Assembly (NCBI GenBank): GCA_963818685.1
Contig: CAWFTJ010000005.1
Coordinates: 280,539-344,538, forward strand
Direction: 5' to 3'
Length of the DNA: 64,000 nucleotides
Origin: CAJCJE01 sp963818685
GTDB taxonomy: Bacteria; Actinomycetota; Actinomycetes; Mycobacteriales; Pseudonocardiaceae
This document shows positions 34,122 through 43,374 of the stretch, one piece after another. The notes under the pieces were generated by a model. That model did no database searches. It was given only the letters and a program-made list of their open reading frames with translations, and was not told the DNA's origin. The position numbers and the translations under genes are program-made. Numbering within the stretch: the stretch's first letter is position 1; each line of letters starts with the position of its first letter.

Positions 34122-34806
34122 AGAATTCCACTCTTTTCCCTCGGTTATTGACCATCTGATCGAGCCGAGCATCTTGCTTCGCCGCCGATGAACTTACTGA
34201 CGAGTCGCATTCCGGCTGGCGGCCTCCAGCCTGTGCGGAACGTGTTCACCTGCGGCTTCAGCATGCAGCATGCCAGCGCGGCTAGTAGATGCCAAACCGG
34301 GTCGTTGCCGTGCCGCTCGCCCTTGACGAGCAGTGAAACAACTTCGGTAGGGCGAAATTATGAGCGGCCATTCACCGCTTTCTGTCGACCGTTCACCGGC
34401 GCGGCGCATTTCCAAAATTTTCCAAACGGCGCGATAATCACCCATGGTTTAGTCCTCTCGCCGACCAGAATTGATCACCGGCCCAGTGTTTGCGCAGGTC
34501 CGATCTGTTGCTCGAATGGGTGGTACCGCTTGTGAACGGCGGGCAACTTGCTACCGTTGCCGCACGGAACGCGGCGAAGCTGTGGGACATGTGCGGCTGG
34601 CGACCGTGTTCCCGAAGTTCCCTGGGCCCGTAACGATCGAGCCGAGCACGGGGCGGTGGCCTCCCGCGGCCTTCGGGAGGCCACCATTTATCTCGTTGAT
34701 CCGACCGTCCGCCGTTCGCTACTCCGCGTCGGCGAGGATGCAAACGTTCACACCGCCGAGGCTGTTCTCCGAGAGCGAACACGAGTCGGCCACGGCGTCA
34801 GCGGCG
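34122..34806. other. Gene-poor intergenic region
   Basis: About 685 bp with no convincing gene: frames on either strand are short, lack ribosome-binding sites and have poor codon bias. The stretch around 34340-34440 is unusually AT-rich for this genome (CCAAAATTTTCCAAAC is an inverted AAAATTTT core) and may hold the promoter of the two small minus-strand genes. Confidence 0.5.
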
Positions 34807-36957
34807 TCAGGAGCGCAATTCGATCAGGCAGGCCGACGGGGTGCGCGGCAGCTCGACCAGCAGGCGCGTGTCGTCCTGATGCCACTGCGCCCGCCCGGTC
34901 CGCCGTGGATAGCGGATCTCGGCACGGACCGGCGAGTGGGCGAGATGCGGCAACGGGATCGTCAGTTCGATCGGCCCGGCATCGGTGCCGGCTCGCGGGC
35001 CGACCGGCTCGCGATGCCAGACGGTCAGATAGGTCACGGTCGGCGTTCGCATGCCAAGAACGAGCCAGGGATCGGTCCAGCCCGGCAGGCCGAGCGGCCA
35101 GAACGGGCGGGCCTTGGCCAGATCCGTTCTGATCGACCGATAAACCTCGATCGCCTCGGCGACGAGGCCGCGTTGGGACTCGGTCATCCGGTCGAGGTGC
35201 CCGGACAGCGCAACGCGGCCGAGCAGGGCGTTGCACAGGCTGAACGCGATCGCGTCGTCGGTGAAATCCGGCTGCGGATACGCCCAGACCGCCCCCTGCT
35301 CCGGGGTGACGCCGGCAGAGGCCGCCGCGGCGATCGCGGCATACCGCAGGAAGTCCTGCTGGTCGCTTGTGGACTGTAGTTGCAGGCGGGACAGCAACGC
35401 GTAGTCCATCCGCATGCCGCCCGACGCGCAGTTCTCGATCGTAAGGCCGGGGTACCGGTCGAGCACGCCGTCCAGCCAGTCCAGGTGGGCCCTGTTGTGT
35501 TCGAGCAGTCCAGCGCCCGCGCTGGTGCCACCGAGGTCGGTCCCGGGGCCTGCGTTGATGTTGTAGTCCAGTTTCAGGTAGCCGACGCCGAGATCGCCGA
35601 CCAGGAAGTCCACCACCCCGTCAAGTTGCTTGCGCACCAGCGGATGCCGGAAGTCGAGGTGGTAGCGACCGTTCTCGACGACTCGCACGCCGTCTCTTGT
35701 GAAGAAGGCCTCGGCCGGTAACCGGTCCGCCATCGGGCTGCGCACGCCGATCACCTCCGGTTCCAGCCACAGCCCGGGGATCATGCCCGCCGCTCGGATG
35801 CGGTCGAGCACCTCGGTGATGCCGTGCGGGAACCGGCTTGCCGAGGGCTGCCACGCGCCGACCGTGTCCCACCAGTGCTCGTCGCGTTCGGCGTACCAGC
35901 CGGCGTCGATGCAGAAGTACTCCGCGCCGACGCCGGCAGCCGCCGCGATGAGCGGCAGCAGCCGCTCCGTTGTCGGGTCGCCCATGAGGGTGTTCATGTA
36001 GTCGTTGAAGACGACGGCAAGCCGCTCATGGTCGTGGTGGGGACGGCGGGTGGCCCTGCGGTGCTCGGTCAACCGCCCGAGCGCGTCGTCCAGGTCGTCG
36101 CCGACCGCGAGCGCGACCGGGACGGTGTGCGTCGACTCGCCGGGAGCGAGCCGGGTCCGGCACTGGTGTTCGGTGTCCGTCGGGCCGAGCAGGGCGAGGT
36201 AGGTGCCAACCGGGCCGGCCGCCGCGCCCCCGAGCTTGGTGTGCTCGCCGACCTGCCAGTGCCAGCCGCCGTTGTGTTCGATCTGCCATGCCCAGCTCTG
36301 GCCGGTGCCCCTGTCGACGACGGCGCCCATCGGCAGCTGGCCTTCCGAGGACCAGGTGCCGGTGTTGGTGCGGGCGAAGCACCCGCGCGGGTCGTGCTCG
36401 TGGCGGGTCCGGTTCAGGTCGGGCAGCAGCGATCGCAGCTCGCGCCGCTGCCAGCGGTTCTCGGCGAGCCAGTCATGGTCCGCCCAGAGCACGTCCAGGT
36501 CGTCCGGGCCGGGCAGCGCGCCGGTGAGCAGCGAGGTGAGCGCTTCGACGATCACCGGACGGCCGCCGTCGTTGGTCAGGATGACCGACGAGCGGATCGA
36601 ACCGCCGCCGACCAGTATCCGGCAGGTGACCACGGCACGCAGGCCGCTGTCGGCGTCGTGCAGGTTGACGCGCAGTTCGCGCCAGCGGCCGTCCTGGTCG
36701 GCGTGCTCCTGGTGATCGAGGTAGCGCAGGCGCGCACCGACCACGGATTCGCAGTAGCGACGGCCCGACCAGGCTCGCCCCTCCCCCGCGACCAGCACGT
36801 CGACCAATGGCACGCCCAGACCGGCCAGTTCCGGTCGCTCGGTCCCTGGCACGGCGAGGCGCACGATCCGGGGCACCGCATTCGCGTCGACCTCGATGAC
36901 CAGCGCAAGGCGCTGATCAGAAAAGTCGATGCGCGCCAACGGTTCCGAGTCCGCCAC
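34807..36957 (-). CDS. GH36 alpha-galactosidase
   Basis: 716 codons from GTG 36957, chosen because AAGGAGG lies eight bases upstream; the frame itself stays open far beyond, across the divergent gene. FNDYMNTLMGDPTTERLLPL, YFCIDAGWYAERDEHWWDTV and GLWLEPEVIG are GH36 marks. The nucleophile Asp is in YLKLDYNINAGPGTD and the acid/base Asp in LQSTSDQQDFLRY. No signal peptide. It releases alpha-galactose from imported raffinose- or melibiose-type sugars. Divergent from the LacI-ABC operon with 45 bp between starts. Confidence 0.92.
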   Translation of the reverse strand: MADSEPLARIDFSDQRLALVIEVDANAVPRIVRLAVPGTERPELAGLGVPLVDVLVAGEGRAWSGRRYCESVVGARLRYLDHQEHADQDGRWRELRVNLHDADSGLRAVVTCRILVGGGSIRSSVILTNDGGRPVIVEALTSLLTGALPGPDDLDVLWADHDWLAENRWQRRELRSLLPDLNRTRHEHDPRGCFARTNTGTWSSEGQLPMGAVVDRGTGQSWAWQIEHNGGWHWQVGEHTKLGGAAAGPVGTYLALLGPTDTEHQCRTRLAPGESTHTVPVALAVGDDLDDALGRLTEHRRATRRPHHDHERLAVVFNDYMNTLMGDPTTERLLPLIAAAAGVGAEYFCIDAGWYAERDEHWWDTVGAWQPSASRFPHGITEVLDRIRAAGMIPGLWLEPEVIGVRSPMADRLPAEAFFTRDGVRVVENGRYHLDFRHPLVRKQLDGVVDFLVGDLGVGYLKLDYNINAGPGTDLGGTSAGAGLLEHNRAHLDWLDGVLDRYPGLTIENCASGGMRMDYALLSRLQLQSTSDQQDFLRYAAIAAAASAGVTPEQGAVWAYPQPDFTDDAIAFSLCNALLGRVALSGHLDRMTESQRGLVAEAIEVYRSIRTDLAKARPFWPLGLPGWTDPWLVLGMRTPTVTYLTVWHREPVGPRAGTDAGPIELTIPLPHLAHSPVRAEIRYPRRTGRAQWHQDDTRLLVELPRTPSACLIELRS

Positions 36958-36980
36958 GAGGCCCTCCTTGACGCGCACTG

Positions 36981-37020
36981 TGTGAGCGGTCACAATCCTC
37001 CCATGGATGTGACCGGTCAC
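36981..37020. promoter_or_regulatory. Pair of TGTGA/TCACA-type operators in the divergent gap
   Basis: TGTGAGCGGTCACA (36981-36994) has arms TGTGA/TCACA. GTGACCGGTCAC (37009-37020) is a perfect 12-bp palindrome overlapping the first codons of the LacI gene. The two centres are about 27 bp apart. They suit binding by the adjacent LacI protein, repressing both the GH36 gene and the transporter operon. Confidence 0.6.
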
Positions 37021-38070
37021 GCAAGGACGCGACGGACCCCGCCGGACGGGGCGACCACCTCCGCGCGGCCGACCAGCATCCGCGACGTCGCCGCCGCGGC
37101 CGGGGTCTCGTACCAGACCGTCTCCCGGGTGATCAACGGAAGCCCGAGGGTGAAGGACTCGACCCGCGAACGTGTCCTGACCGCCATCGACCGGCTCGGT
37201 TTCCGACCCAACCGGGCGGCACGGGCGCTGGCGGGCGGGCCGGTGCAGTCGATCACCGTGCTGACCGCGGACACGACCCTCTACGGCTACGCGGCGACCC
37301 TGCGCGGTATCGAGGAGGCCGCACGGGCGGCGGACTTCACCGTCGGTGTCCGAGTGCTGGACTCGGCAGACCCTGACCACGTCAGGAGCGCGGTGGACCG
37401 GTCGATCGAGGCGGCTGGCGCCCTCGTGGTGGTCGCCTTCGACAGGGCCGGTATCGACGCACTGGCCTTCGTGCCACCCGAGGTGCCCATGGTGGCCGCG
37501 GTGGAGAACCCGGTTGGCGAGCAGGGAGTCGGCCGGCCGTGGGTGTGGATCGACGATCGGCAGGCGGCCATGGAGGCCACCAACTACCTGCTCGAACTCG
37601 GCCACCGCACCGTGCACCACGTCTCGATCCCGTCGACGTCGAACAAGGCGCAGCGGTTGGCGGGCTGGCGCTCCGCGCTGACGGACGCCGGAATCAGGCC
37701 GCCGAAACCGCACTCCGGCGGGTGGCAGGCCAGCTCCGGCTACCAGGCCGGCCAGGTACTCGCCCGCGATCCCGAGGTCACCGCGGTCCTGTGCGGCAAC
37801 GACGACCTCGCCTTCGGCGTGCTGCGCGCGATGCACGAGGTCGGCCGCGCCGTGCCGGATGAGGTGAGCGTCGTCGGTTTCGATGACATCCCGCTCGCGG
37901 AGTTCGCGACGCCCGCGCTGACCACGGTCCGGTTGGACTGGGCCGAACTGGGGCGCACCAGCTTCCGATTGCTCCGCGAGCGGCTGCACGACCCGGACGC
38001 GGTCCTGGCCGGACCCGCACCGCGACTCGTCGTCCGGGAAAGCACCGGGCCCGCGCGGAGGGTCTCATGA
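37003..38070 (+). CDS. LacI-family regulator of the alpha-galactoside locus
   Basis: 355 codons from ATG 37003. DNA-binding domain TSIRDVAAAAGVSYQTVSRV, then INGSPRVKDSTRERV, with hinge NRAARALAGG. Effector domain ends VVGFDDIPLAEFATPALTTV. It probably senses galactose or an alpha-galactoside. The stop region overlaps the first permease gene by four bases (38067-38070), so regulator and transporter are one operon. Confidence 0.9.
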   Translation: MDVTGHARTRRTPPDGATTSARPTSIRDVAAAAGVSYQTVSRVINGSPRVKDSTRERVLTAIDRLGFRPNRAARALAGGPVQSITVLTADTTLYGYAATLRGIEEAARAADFTVGVRVLDSADPDHVRSAVDRSIEAAGALVVVAFDRAGIDALAFVPPEVPMVAAVENPVGEQGVGRPWVWIDDRQAAMEATNYLLELGHRTVHHVSIPSTSNKAQRLAGWRSALTDAGIRPPKPHSGGWQASSGYQAGQVLARDPEVTAVLCGNDDLAFGVLRAMHEVGRAVPDEVSVVGFDDIPLAEFATPALTTVRLDWAELGRTSFRLLRERLHDPDAVLAGPAPRLVVRESTGPARRVS

Positions 38071-39020
38071 GCCTGACCGAGTTACGGCGGCCTCGGGGGC
38101 GTGCCGGTCCGGGTGGACGTCGCGCCGGTCCCGCGCGCGGGGGACGCGGGCTTAAGAGGCTGGCGGTCGCGTTGCCGTTCGTCGCGCCCAGCCTGGCCGG
38201 TGTGCTGCTGTTCCTGGTCGTCCCGGTGGTCATCGTCCTGGTGCTGAGCCTGTTCCGGTGGAACTTCCTCCAGCCGCCGCGCTGGGTCGGGTTCGCCAAC
38301 TTCGCCACCATGGTGCGCAACGACCACGTGCTGCACGCGCTCGCGGTCACCGCGTACTACGTGCTGTGGAACATCCCGATCCAGACCGCGCTGGCGCTGG
38401 GACTGGCCCTGCTGCTCAACCGCAGGATGCCGGCCATGGGTTTCTTCCGCGCGCTCTACGTCCTGCCCTACATGTCAACGCCGGTGGCGATGGCCGTGGT
38501 GTGGAGCTGGATCTTCAATGGCCAGTTCGGACTGATCAACCACCTGCTGCTGATGGTCGGCGTGCACGGACCGGACTGGCTCGGCAACACGGGAACCGCA
38601 CTGCCGGTGGTGGCCATGGTCAACAACTGGCAGTACGCCGGCTACAACATGTTGTTCTTCCTGGCCGGGCTCCAGTCCATTCCGCCGACCCTGTACGAGG
38701 CGGCCAGTATGGACGGAGCCGGCGCCGTGCGCAGGTTCGTCAGCATCACGCTGCCACTGCTCAATCCGACGATGTTGTTCGTGCTGGTGACCGACGTGAT
38801 CGGCTCGTTCCAGATCTTCGACACCGTCTATGTCATGACGCAGGGCGGTCCGGGGTCGAGCACGGACGTGATCAACTACCAGATCTACGCGACCGGCTTC
38901 CGCAACTTCGACGTCGGTTCGGCATCCGCGATGTCGTTGCTGCTGTTCGGAGTGATTCTGATCGTCACCGTCGTGCAGTTCCGCTTCTTCCGCAACCGCA
39001 CCAGCTACGAGGTGCTCTGA
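38067..39020 (+). CDS. Sugar ABC transporter permease (MalF type)
   Basis: 317 codons. After a basic Gly/Arg-rich N-terminus there are six membrane helices; LFRWNFLQPPRWVGFANF and the EAA loop PTLYEAASMDGAGAVRRFVS are typical of CUT1 sugar permeases. The stop overlaps the next start (ATGA at 39018-39022). No ATPase gene is present in the locus; a shared MsiK-type ATPase elsewhere is the usual actinomycete solution. Confidence 0.93.
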   Translation: MSLTELRRPRGRAGPGGRRAGPARGGRGLKRLAVALPFVAPSLAGVLLFLVVPVVIVLVLSLFRWNFLQPPRWVGFANFATMVRNDHVLHALAVTAYYVLWNIPIQTALALGLALLLNRRMPAMGFFRALYVLPYMSTPVAMAVVWSWIFNGQFGLINHLLLMVGVHGPDWLGNTGTALPVVAMVNNWQYAGYNMLFFLAGLQSIPPTLYEAASMDGAGAVRRFVSITLPLLNPTMLFVLVTDVIGSFQIFDTVYVMTQGGPGSSTDVINYQIYATGFRNFDVGSASAMSLLLFGVILIVTVVQFRFFRNRTSYEVL

Positions 39021-39844
39021 TGGCCAGGGCCGTGAAGTACGCGGCGTTCTACGCCTGCCTCGCCGTGACCGGCGCGGTGTTCGTCGCACCGTACGTGCTG
39101 GCGTTCTTCGGTGCCCTGAAACCGCCCGCAGACCTGGCGGGCACCTCGCCCTGGACCCCGCCGCACTCCCTCTACCTCGGCAACTTCGGCACGGTGCTGT
39201 TCTCCGACGGTTTCCTGCGATACCTGGAGAACACGATCGGGGTCACGGTCGTGCTGACCGTGGGGCAGGTGAGTTTCGGTGTGCTCGCCGCGTACGCGTT
39301 CGCGCGGTTGGAGTTTCCCGGGCGGGACGGGCTGTTCTCGCTGTACCTGGCAACGCTGATGGTGCCGAACGTGGTGACGATGGTGCCGCTGTACACGATG
39401 ATGCGGCAGTTCGGCCTCACCGACACGTACTGGGCCATCTTCCTGCCGTACGTGCTCGGCACGCCGTACACGATCTTCCTGATGCGCCAGTACTTCCGGT
39501 CGCTACCAGGGGAGGTGTTCGCGGCGGCACGGGTCGACGGCTGCTCGGAATGGCAGATCCTCGTGCGCGTCCTGATCCCGATGAGCCGGCCGATCATCGT
39601 CACCGCGACGTTGATCGCGTTCGTCTTCGGCTGGAACAACTTCCTGTGGCCGCTGATCGTGACCGACACGCAGGCGCACCAGACGCTGACCGTCGGGCTC
39701 GCCGCACTCCAGTCGGCCTTCAGCGACCAGTGGAACCTGGTCCTGGCCGGTTCACTCGTCGCGCTCGTACCGCTGCTGATCATGTTCGTCGTCTTCCAGA
39801 AACAGATCGTGCGATCCATCCAACTCGCCGGCATCAACCGGTAA
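39020..39844 (+). CDS. Sugar ABC transporter permease (MalG type)
   Basis: 274 codons. Six helices; FFGALKPPADLAGTSPWTPP near the N-terminus and the EAA loop SLPGEVFAAARVDGCSEWQI mark a MalG-type CUT1 permease. It pairs with the preceding MalF-type protein. A 16-bp gap with AGGAGG leads to the binding-protein gene. Confidence 0.93.
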   Translation: MARAVKYAAFYACLAVTGAVFVAPYVLAFFGALKPPADLAGTSPWTPPHSLYLGNFGTVLFSDGFLRYLENTIGVTVVLTVGQVSFGVLAAYAFARLEFPGRDGLFSLYLATLMVPNVVTMVPLYTMMRQFGLTDTYWAIFLPYVLGTPYTIFLMRQYFRSLPGEVFAAARVDGCSEWQILVRVLIPMSRPIIVTATLIAFVFGWNNFLWPLIVTDTQAHQTLTVGLAALQSAFSDQWNLVLAGSLVALVPLLIMFVVFQKQIVRSIQLAGINR

Positions 39845-39860
39845 CCGCAGGAGGTGTCAC

Positions 39861-41219
39861 ATGCCACGAATCACGCGAGTACGAACGCGGCTCGCCGCTG
39901 CGGGCGGCTGCGTGGCCGTCGCGCTCAGCACGGTCGCGTGCGCGTCGGTCGGTTCCGGTTCCGGCGGCACGATCAACCTGACGTACGCGATGTGGCGCAC
40001 GCCGGAACAGGCCGGCTACCAGCAGTCGATCAACAACTTCGAGAAGCAGCATCCGAACATCCACGTCACCATCGAGTCGTTCGCTTATTCGGACTACGAG
40101 TCGAAGCTGACCACCGAATTCAGTTCAGGTGGCGGCCCGGACGTGTACTGGGTCAACACGCCCATGATCGCCACCTGGGCCAAGGACGGGGTGATGACCG
40201 ACCTCACGGCCAAGATCGCCTCGGCACACATCGACACCAGCCAGTACCTGCCGCAACTGGTGAGCCTGCACGAACTCGACGGCAAGCTCTACGGGCTGCC
40301 GAAGGACTGGGACACCATCGCCTACTACTACAACGCCGACTACTTCGCCAAGCATCACATCACCATTCCGGCCAACCTCACCTGGAACCCGACGGACGGC
40401 GGCACCTGGCTGCGGTTCCTCCAACAACTCACCTACGACACGCACGGCAACAACGCGACCTCGCCCGCTTTCGATCCCGCGTCGGTGGACACCTACGGCG
40501 TCGACTCGCCGAACCAGATGCAGTGGGGTTTCGAGCCCTACCTCGCCGAGAACGGCGTCAAGATCATCGACAGGCCCGGCGCCAGTTCGGTCGCTTTCGA
40601 CAACCCGGCCGGTAAGCAGACGTTCCAGTTCCTCGCCGACCTGATGTACCGCTATCACGTCGCCGTCCCCGGCTCCGCCCTCGGCACCGACGGTGCCGCG
40701 AACAACACCGAGGACGAGACCGCGTTCGCCCGGGGTAAGGTGGCCATGATCGAGAACGGTGACTGGCAGACCGCGGGCCTCCAGACGGAGGTGAAGTTCC
40801 ACATCGGTGTGCTGCCGTTCCCGGCAGGGCCGGACGGCAACTGGACCGTCATCAACGGACTCATCGACGCGATCAACAGCCACACGCCGAACGCGGACGC
40901 CGCCTGGCAACTCGAACAATGGCTCGCTTCGTCGGCATCGCAACGCATCCTGGGTTCCGGCGGCTACATCTGGCCGGGGATCAGCAGCCTCGACCCGCTC
41001 TACGCGGACTACTGGAAGCAGCACGGCATCGACATGACGCCGTTCCTCACCGAGTCGCACTGGAACGTGGTCGAATGGCCGATCACGCCCGGCATGGATC
41101 AGGCCCAGCACGACATCGCCAACCAGTTGGCGCCCGCCTACCTCTCCGGCGGCAACGTGGGACCAGCCGTGGATGCCGCCGCCCGGCAGGCCGACGACGA
41201 CCTCAGCTCGGCGGGCTGA
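39861..41219 (+). CDS. Sugar ABC transporter substrate-binding protein
   Basis: 452 codons with an AGGAGG seven or eight bases before the start. N-terminal lipoprotein-type signal (VALSTVACASVGSGSGG). SBP_bac_1 features: NLTYAMWRTPEQAGYQQSIN, NNFEKQHPNIHVTIESF, GGPDVYWVNTPMIATWA, and late FARGKVAMIENGDWQTAGL. Captures the sugar, inferred as alpha-galactoside, outside the membrane. The stop directly abuts the stop of the convergent MFS gene (41217-41222). Confidence 0.92.
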   Translation: MPRITRVRTRLAAAGGCVAVALSTVACASVGSGSGGTINLTYAMWRTPEQAGYQQSINNFEKQHPNIHVTIESFAYSDYESKLTTEFSSGGGPDVYWVNTPMIATWAKDGVMTDLTAKIASAHIDTSQYLPQLVSLHELDGKLYGLPKDWDTIAYYYNADYFAKHHITIPANLTWNPTDGGTWLRFLQQLTYDTHGNNATSPAFDPASVDTYGVDSPNQMQWGFEPYLAENGVKIIDRPGASSVAFDNPAGKQTFQFLADLMYRYHVAVPGSALGTDGAANNTEDETAFARGKVAMIENGDWQTAGLQTEVKFHIGVLPFPAGPDGNWTVINGLIDAINSHTPNADAAWQLEQWLASSASQRILGSGGYIWPGISSLDPLYADYWKQHGIDMTPFLTESHWNVVEWPITPGMDQAQHDIANQLAPAYLSGGNVGPAVDAAARQADDDLSSAG

Positions 41220-42485
41220 TCACGAATGCTGGTCAGCGATCGGATGGTGCACCGCGGCGGGACTCTCGATGTGGTGGTGCCGCGCCCGAGGGGCGGTGAG
41301 GCCGCGCCACCCCACGGCCGCGGCCAGGATCAGCGCGAGACCGGCGACGCCGAAGCCCGCGCGCGGACCGGCCGCACCCGCGACCCAACCGACGAACGGA
41401 CTGGTGGCCGGTTCGCAGCCGGGCAGCGCCATGTTCCAGACGGCGTTCACCCTGCCGCGCATGCCGACATCGGACTCCAACTGGACAAGCGTGTTCGCCA
41501 GTGAGATGAACCAGATGGAGAAACACCCGGTGCCGGCCATGCCGACGAAGGCGAGCACGACGTCCGGGGCGTACGCCGTGGCCAGCACGGAGAGCCCGGT
41601 CGCGCCCGCGAGCAGGGCGATCGTCCTGCCCTTCGGGCGGGGCGGGCCGGAAGCGGCGAGCAGGGCGCCGGGAATGGAGCCGAGCCCGAACGTGGCCATC
41701 ATCAGGCCGAATCCGGCGCCACCCAGATGGAACACGCCGGTGGCGAGCAGCGGCACCGGCACGCCGAGGTTGAACAGCATTCCCGCGGTCGCCGCCAGCA
41801 CGAGACAGGCCCTGATCGTGGGATTGCGCAACGCGTACCGTAGCCCACCGACCTTCGAGCCACCCGATGGCGCAGGTCTGGCGGCAGTGCTCTGTGGCCG
41901 GTGGCCGAGCACGACGATCAGCGGCGGCACGAAGGAAAGGGCGTTGAACACACAGCACGCCGCAACGCCAAGCGTCCCGAGTACCAGCCCGCCGAGCGCC
42001 GGACCAAGGACCCGGGACGCGTTCAGTACCACCTCGTTCAGGGCGACGGCACTGGCCACCCGTTCGGTTCCGACCAACTCGATGACGTAGACCTGGCGTG
42101 CCGTGCTGTCGGGCGCGCTGACGACGCCGGTAGCCGCCGCGATGACGAACAGCGCCCACATCCGGATCATCCCCGTCCCGGCGAGGAGCGCGACCAGCAG
42201 GGCCAACAGCATGGACAGGATCTGGGTCGCCACCAACACTCGCCGAGGGCCGATCTGGTCGACCAGTCGTCCTGCCAATGGCCCCATGACGAACAGGGGC
42301 AGGAACGTGCACGTCGTCATGAGCCCGAGCGCGACACCGCTACCGGTCAGTTTCAGCACGAGCCAGGACAGCGCCACCCCCTGGGTCATCGATCCCGACG
42401 AGGACAGGATCTGACTGAGGAACCACTGCCGGAACAGCGGTTCCCGCAGCGAACCAAGCGCCGGCCGCAGGCCGAGTCTGGACAT
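41220..42485 (-). CDS. MFS transporter at the end of the lar operon
   Basis: 421 codons with about 12 hydrophobic helices. SSSGSMTQGVALSWLVLKLT, FLPLFVMGPLAGRLVDQIG (motif A-like) and NVGV-type DSTARQVYVIELVGTERVAS place it with MFS_3/enterobactin-exporter-like proteins. It begins 18 bp after larE on the same strand, so it is probably part of that operon and may move the substrate or product of the LarA-type enzyme. The family has drug and siderophore exporters, so the role is uncertain. Confidence 0.85.
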   Translation of the reverse strand: MSRLGLRPALGSLREPLFRQWFLSQILSSSGSMTQGVALSWLVLKLTGSGVALGLMTTCTFLPLFVMGPLAGRLVDQIGPRRVLVATQILSMLLALLVALLAGTGMIRMWALFVIAAATGVVSAPDSTARQVYVIELVGTERVASAVALNEVVLNASRVLGPALGGLVLGTLGVAACCVFNALSFVPPLIVVLGHRPQSTAARPAPSGGSKVGGLRYALRNPTIRACLVLAATAGMLFNLGVPVPLLATGVFHLGGAGFGLMMATFGLGSIPGALLAASGPPRPKGRTIALLAGATGLSVLATAYAPDVVLAFVGMAGTGCFSIWFISLANTLVQLESDVGMRGRVNAVWNMALPGCEPATSPFVGWVAGAAGPRAGFGVAGLALILAAAVGWRGLTAPRARHHHIESPAAVHHPIADQHS

Positions 42486-42503
42486 AGCTACTCCTGGCCG
42501 TCG

Positions 42504-43367
42504 TCACTCGTCGTTGAGCCGTCCGGAGCGGAATGCACCGATCTCGATGTCGGCTTCTCCGAAGCCAGCCTCCGCCACGGCTTCGCGGATACCGGGTAGC
42601 GCGGCGACCGCCGGCACATCGTCGGCCGGGACCTCGACGCGGGCGGTCCGTCCGAGGTCTCGAACGCGTAGGTCGGTCGCGCGGATGCCGGCACCGGCGA
42701 GCAGGGTCCGCACGGCGGATTCGGCGCGGTCGATGCGGGCAAGACGATACGGGCTGACCTGGATGCCGTAACGGATTCGGCTGGCAAGGCAGGGTGTTGC
42801 CGGCTTGTCCCATGTGGACAGTGACCAGCTGTTGCTGACGAGCCGGACGTCGGCCTTGGTGAATCCGGCGTCGAGCAGGGGCGTCCGAACGCCACGTTCG
42901 CGTCCTGCGGCGATACCCGGTCGATGCGGGTCCGCCGCGTCGTCGGCGTTGGTGCCGGTGGCGACCTGATGGACACCATGCTCGTGCGCGAGTTCGATGA
43001 TCGTGCTCAACACCTCGGACTTGCAGAAGTAGCAGCGGTCCGGCCCGTTGGCACGGTAGCCGGGACTGGCCAGTTCACGCGTGCGCGGAGTGAGGTGGGT
43101 GACGCCGAGGGACTCGGCCAGCGCACGCGCAGGCGCGAGTTCACCTGATGCGAGGCTCTCCGACACGGCGGTCACGGCGAGCACACGATCGGGACCGAGC
43201 GCCCTGACCGCGGCGGCCAGCACCAGCGCGGAGTCCGCACCACCGGAATAGGCGACCGCGAGCGAATCGGAGTCCCGCAGTTGCGCCAACAGCCGGTCCG
43301 CCAGCTCGCCAGGGTCCTTCACGGCAGCGTCCTTCACGGCAGGGTCCTTCACGGCAGGGTCCTTCAC
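42504..43367 (-). CDS. larE: ATP-dependent sacrificial sulfur transferase LarE
   Basis: 287 codons from GTG 43367, which overlaps the larC stop (GTGA). Three further in-frame GTGs at 43352, 43337 and 43322 are equally plausible because the start region is a tandem repeat. The PP-loop is AVAYSGGADSALVLAAA; GPDRCYFCKSEVLSTI and PATPCLASRIRYG are conserved, the latter Cys being where I expect the sacrificial cysteine of the L. plantarum enzyme. LarE adenylates the pyridinium biscarboxylate intermediate and donates sulfur from its own cysteine in nickel-pincer nucleotide synthesis. Confidence 0.92.
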   Translation of the reverse strand: MKDPAVKDPAVKDAAVKDPGELADRLLAQLRDSDSLAVAYSGGADSALVLAAAVRALGPDRVLAVTAVSESLASGELAPARALAESLGVTHLTPRTRELASPGYRANGPDRCYFCKSEVLSTIIELAHEHGVHQVATGTNADDAADPHRPGIAAGRERGVRTPLLDAGFTKADVRLVSNSWSLSTWDKPATPCLASRIRYGIQVSPYRLARIDRAESAVRTLLAGAGIRATDLRVRDLGRTARVEVPADDVPAVAALPGIREAVAEAGFGEADIEIGAFRSGRLNDE

Positions 43368-43374
43368 GGCAGGG
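43315..43374. repeat. Four 15-bp repeats carrying RBS and GTG start of larE
   Basis: Units 43315-43329, 43330-43344, 43345-43359 and 43360-43374. The plus-strand unit is TCCTTCACGGCAGGG, exact in three; the first differs at one base. On the coding strand each unit holds GTGAAGGA, so every GTG (except the last) is followed by an AAGGA seven bases before the next GTG. The larC stop lies inside the first unit read on the coding strand. Confidence 0.9.

Noticed and set aside
34194..34445. Minus-strand 83-codon frame in the gap before GH36
   Set aside because: No ribosome-binding site, poor codon bias, no similarity recognised; treated as intergenic.
36958..37989. Minus-strand extension of the GH36 frame, which stays open to 37989 and would give a 1060-residue protein
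   Set aside because: The extension lies antisense to a clear LacI gene, has no relation to GH36 enzymes, and a GTG with AAGGAGG marks the start at 36957.
43315..43374. Possible CRISPR-like array
   Set aside because: Units are 15 bp with no spacers; it is a simple tandem repeat. The same applies to 33550-33594.
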